In this document: in pieces, positions 61,170 to 64,000 of the stretch | Numbering within the stretch: position 1 is the first letter of the stretch | Layout of the letters: each line of letters starts with the position of its first letter | Assembly (NCBI RefSeq): GCF_022899355.1 | Contig: NZ_JALJCK010000007.1 | Location: 124,001-188,000 of the forward strand | Source of the DNA: Shinella yambaruensis | GTDB taxonomy: Bacteria; Pseudomonadota; Alphaproteobacteria; Rhizobiales; Rhizobiaceae | DNA: 64,000 bases | Direction: 5' to 3' | Program-made: the position numbers and the translations under genes | Notes under the pieces: generated by a model | Told to the model about the DNA's origin: nothing | The model's input: only the letters and a program-made list of their open reading frames with translations | Database searches by the model: none

Positions 61170-61986
61170 TACCTTTCGGCTTCGCGACGTCGGCCCACTG
61201 GTGCTGGTCCTCGGCTTCGTCTTTATCTCGGTCGCTCCGATCCTCTGGCTGACGCTCGGTGCTTTCAAGCCGACGGCCGACATCATCGCGATTCCGCCGG
61301 TGTGGATCCCCGACTTTACTTATCTCCAGAATTTCCGGGACGTGCTGACGCAATTCTGGCCCTTCATCGTCAACTCGCTGGTGGCAACCATAGGCGCGAC
61401 CATCTTGGCGCTGGTTCTCGCCGTGCCGACCGCCTTCGCGCTGGTCAACCATCGGTTCAAGGGCAGGGAGGCGCTGGCCGACTGGATCCTTTCCACCCGC
61501 ATGATGCCGCCGATCGCCGCAGCCGTGCCGCTCTTCGTGATCTTCCGCGGCGTCGGCCTGCTCGACTCGCTGCCGGGCCTCATCATCGCCTATGCCGGCT
61601 TCAACCTGCCGTTTGCGGTCTGGATGACCATGTCCTTCGTTCGCCGCGTGCCGAAGGAGCTCATCGAGGCCGCGCGCCTGGAAGGCTGCACCTGGTGGCA
61701 GGTGCTGAAGGATGTCGTCCTTCCGCTCAGCAAAAGCGGTCTGGCGGCGGTTGCGACCTTCGTCTTCATCTTCGCCTGGAACGAATTCATGCTCGCGCTG
61801 TTCCTGACGACCCGCGAGGCCAAGACCTTCCCTGTCGTCATTTCGTCCTTCGTCGGCACGGGCCGCGTCTATTGGGAATACATCGCGGCAGCCTCGATCA
61901 TTCAGTGCCTGCCGCCGGTGCTCTTCACCTTCTTCATGCAGAAACACATCGTCTCCGGCGTCACGATGGGCGCCGTGAAGGACTGA
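61162..61986 (+). CDS. Sugar-type ABC permease (MalG/UgpE class)
   Basis: A 274-residue permease with the EAA loop IEAARLEGCTWWQVLKDVVLP and FIFAWNEFMLALFLT, both typical of the MalG class. Starts inside the preceding gene, so the pair is translationally coupled. Confidence 0.94.
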   Translation: MNSTFRLRDVGPLVLVLGFVFISVAPILWLTLGAFKPTADIIAIPPVWIPDFTYLQNFRDVLTQFWPFIVNSLVATIGATILALVLAVPTAFALVNHRFKGREALADWILSTRMMPPIAAAVPLFVIFRGVGLLDSLPGLIIAYAGFNLPFAVWMTMSFVRRVPKELIEAARLEGCTWWQVLKDVVLPLSKSGLAAVATFVFIFAWNEFMLALFLTTREAKTFPVVISSFVGTGRVYWEYIAAASIIQCLPPVLFTFFMQKHIVSGVTMGAVKD

Positions 61987-62013
61987 ACGCAAACGCATTC
62001 AAGGGAGATTGCA

Positions 62014-62778
62014 ATGATACCTCGACGTGGAGAAAACAAGACAGCGCTCGTCACCGGAGCGTCCCGTGGTATCGGACGGGCGATCGCCGAGCGGTTGGCT
62101 GCCGAAGGATACAGGGTCTTCGCGAACGACCTGAAGGCGCGCGAGGCCGACCTTTCGGACCTTGCTGCCGAAGTGCGGAATGCCGGCGGACTCTGCGAAG
62201 TCATCTATTGTGACGTCAGCGATCCGGTCTCGGTCGAGACGATGGCGCGGGACCTTCTGGCAGCAGGCGGTCGTCTCGATCTCTTGGTCAACAATGCCGG
62301 TGTACGTTCCGTCCACCAGACGGGCGAAATCGAGCCCGACGAATGGGACCGGATGTTCGCCGTCAACACCAAGGGCACGTTCCTCGTGACCAAGGCCTTC
62401 CTTCCGCATTTTCGGGCAAAGGGATCTGGCCGCATCGTCAACATCGCATCCATCGGCGGAAAGCGCGGCGGACCGGGCGAGTCCCACTACTGCGCGTCCA
62501 AGGCCGCGGTAATCAACTTCACGCAGGCTCTCGCTGTCGAGGTCGCCAAGGAGGGGATCACTGTCAACGCCGTATGCCCCGGTGTCATCGATACCGATAT
62601 GGGCCGGTCCCATCTCCAAGATCCGGAAACCTTGAGAAAGGTTCTCGAGAAAACCGCGATGGGCCGCGTGGGCTATCCGCAGGATGTCGTCGGATCGGTC
62701 GCATTTTTCGGGTCCGACGATGCTGCCTTCATCACCGGCCAGTCGCTGAACGTCGACGGCGGAATCATCTTCCATTGA
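62014..62778 (+). CDS. Short-chain dehydrogenase/reductase within the sugar operon
   Basis: A 254-residue classical [41 protein letters not shown] for Tyr and Lys, and VDGGIIFH at the end. It lies between the second permease and ATPase genes. Sugar and polyol dehydrogenases are common in this position, so it likely oxidises the imported sugar alcohol or sugar. Confidence 0.9.
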   Translation: MIPRRGENKTALVTGASRGIGRAIAERLAAEGYRVFANDLKAREADLSDLAAEVRNAGGLCEVIYCDVSDPVSVETMARDLLAAGGRLDLLVNNAGVRSVHQTGEIEPDEWDRMFAVNTKGTFLVTKAFLPHFRAKGSGRIVNIASIGGKRGGPGESHYCASKAAVINFTQALAVEVAKEGITVNAVCPGVIDTDMGRSHLQDPETLRKVLEKTAMGRVGYPQDVVGSVAFFGSDDAAFITGQSLNVDGGIIFH

Positions 62779-62836
62779 GCCGCCGCCCGGACAATGCGCG
62801 GCCGCCTTGTCGCCGCACACAAGAGGAGGAACTATC

Positions 62837-63955
62837 ATGGGCGAAATAGCGCTCCAGAATATCGTCAAGCGCTTCGGCGAACTCGATGTCATCCGCAACA
62901 TCAGCCTTACGGTGAAGGATGGCGAGTTCGTCGTGTTCGTCGGCCCGTCCGGTTGCGGCAAATCCTCCCTGCTGCGGCTGATCACCGGCCTGGAGGACGT
63001 GTCGGACGGTCAGGTTCTCATTGACGGCCGCGACGTGACGAAGCTGGCACCGTCCGAACGGCAGCTTGCCATGGTGTTCCAGTCCTATGCACTGTTCCCG
63101 CACCTGACGGTGGCCGACAATATCGGATTTGGCCTGCGTGTATCCGGCCGGCCGAAGAAGGAGATCCGCGAACGGGTTTTGACGGCAGCGCGTGCGCTGG
63201 AGCTCGAACCCTATCTCGACCGGTTTCCGCGCCAGTTGTCCGGCGGCCAGCGCCAGCGCGTCGCCATCGGCCGGGCGATCGTGCGCGCGCCCTCCGCATT
63301 CCTGTTCGACGAGCCTTTGTCGAACCTCGATGCCGCGCTGCGCGTCCAGATGCGTCTGGAGCTGATCCGCCTTCATGACGAACTGAAGACGACGATGATC
63401 TACGTGACGCATGACCAGGTGGAGGCCATGACCATGGCCGACCGTATCGTCGTCCTCAACGCAGGCCGCGTCGAGCAGTTCGACACTCCGATCGCGCTCT
63501 ATGATGCGCCCGCCAACCGCTTCGTCGCCGGTTTCATCGGCTCGCCGAAGATGAACTTCATCGATGCAACCGCGGCCGGTCCCAATCGCATCGAGACGTC
63601 GGCCGGCGGCCTCGATATCGCCAACCTCAAGGAGCCGCTTCCTGACGGCAGGCTCACATTCGGCATCCGTCCCGAGCACCTGCGCTACGACCGTCATGTC
63701 GGCGTATGGAGCGGCACGATCCTCGTGGAGGAGCAGCTCGGCAGCGATGCGTATTTCACGGTCGATGTGAAATCACTCGGTACGCTGACCGTGCGCGCGG
63801 TCGGTGAACGCGGCTACCGTCGCGGCGACACCATTTTCCTGACACCCGATCCGGATCGCTCGCATGTCTTCGATGCGCAGGGCAGGGCGCTGACGCGGCC
63901 AACGACTATGGCTTCCGGCTCGACGGCAGCGCGGGTGCAGACGGGCACCGCCTGA
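62837..63955 (+). CDS. Sugar-type ABC ATPase (MalK/UgpC class)
   Basis: A 372-residue ATPase: Walker [26 protein letters not shown], signature [14 protein letters not shown], Walker [25 protein letters not shown], and a C-terminal regulatory domain with [11 protein letters not shown] 62837 follows GAGGAGG. Completes the importer begun at 58841. Confidence 0.95.
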   Translation: MGEIALQNIVKRFGELDVIRNISLTVKDGEFVVFVGPSGCGKSSLLRLITGLEDVSDGQVLIDGRDVTKLAPSERQLAMVFQSYALFPHLTVADNIGFGLRVSGRPKKEIRERVLTAARALELEPYLDRFPRQLSGGQRQRVAIGRAIVRAPSAFLFDEPLSNLDAALRVQMRLELIRLHDELKTTMIYVTHDQVEAMTMADRIVVLNAGRVEQFDTPIALYDAPANRFVAGFIGSPKMNFIDATAAGPNRIETSAGGLDIANLKEPLPDGRLTFGIRPEHLRYDRHVGVWSGTILVEEQLGSDAYFTVDVKSLGTLTVRAVGERGYRRGDTIFLTPDPDRSHVFDAQGRALTRPTTMASGSTAARVQTGTA

Positions 63956-63983
63956 TTAACTTCACGTTCCAAGAGGAATGACC

Positions 63984-64000
63984 ATGTATATGGAAAAACT
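63984..64000 (+). CDS. Start of a further gene (cut by window end)
   Basis: ATG at 63984 is preceded by AAGAGGAAT and opens a frame reading MYMEK to the window edge. Only five codons are visible, so the product is unknown; its position 28 bp after the ATPase stop suggests it belongs to the sugar operon. Confidence 0.4.

Noticed and set aside
1..64000. CRISPR arrays, tRNA/rRNA genes, insertion sequences, attachment sites
   Set aside because: No regularly spaced direct repeats, no tRNA cloverleaf or rRNA segments and no transposase or integrase motifs were recognised by reading; a dedicated scan could still find a degenerate one.

Overview
The window is GC-rich, densely coding DNA. Its gene content suggests an alphaproteobacterium of the Rhizobiales, perhaps a Rhizobium, Ensifer or Shinella relative, possibly from a chromid, megaplasmid or accessory chromosomal region. 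This is inferred from the many solute-binding-protein-dependent ABC importers, each with a local GntR, IclR, LacI or XRE regulator, and from Aap/Pot/Liv-type protein features. No rRNA, tRNA, CRISPR array, transposase or replication origin was seen.

Layout. 1-1856: the end of a taurine/nitrate-type ABC permease gene and a class III aminotransferase. 1915-2847 (-): a porphobilinogen deaminase gene (hemC) among transport genes. 2965-10407 (-): an operon for a FAD-linked 2-hydroxyacid oxidase, a Pot-type ABC importer with a fused permease, a DapA-family aldolase and an IclR regulator. Divergent from it is an FMN L-2-hydroxyacid oxidase gene (10630), then a second IclR and an orphan AapJ-like binding protein. 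13933-19344: proC coupled to an acetoacetate-decarboxylase-like (ADC) gene, a divergent second ADC-like gene, and a polar amino acid ABC importer. 19395-27623: GntR and IclR regulators, then a run encoding enoyl-CoA hydratase, acyl-CoA ligase, alcohol dehydrogenase, aldehyde dehydrogenase, a third ADC-like protein and an SDR. 27757-34607: a LivKHMGF-type importer with two SDRs and an XRE-cupin regulator.

34655-43842: a LacI regulator and a divergent Dpp-type importer with fused ATPases. This operon carries a HalD/BesD-type 2-oxoglutarate/Fe(II) oxygenase gene and a metallo-beta-lactamase-fold gene broken by one amber codon. A GntR gene closes the block. 43961-48467: a second Pot-type importer with a cupin gene; its first permease has an unusual insertion in the ATPase-contacting loop. 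48475-53424: a small hypothetical gene, a gamma-glutamylcyclotransferase-like gene, an amino acid importer, a VOC protein and an EamA exporter. 53720-57442: a GntR regulator and a siderophore/cobalamin-type importer. 57673-64000: a LacI regulator with a large palindromic operator and a sugar importer operon containing an SDR gene.

How the genes work together. The region reads as a series of scavenging modules. Each pairs an importer with one to a few oxidases, dehydrogenases, aldolases or decarboxylases and a substrate-sensing regulator. Three ADC-like paralogues, three similar IclR regulators and both FMN- and FAD-type hydroxyacid oxidases in the first 27 kb point to breakdown of hydroxy- and keto-acids. 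Most substrates cannot be assigned from sequence. The most unusual points are the oxygenase inside the Dpp operon, the inserted Pot permease, the divergent ADC paralogues, repeated operator-like motifs shared between modules, and GC-rich hairpins directly after five solute-binding-protein genes.
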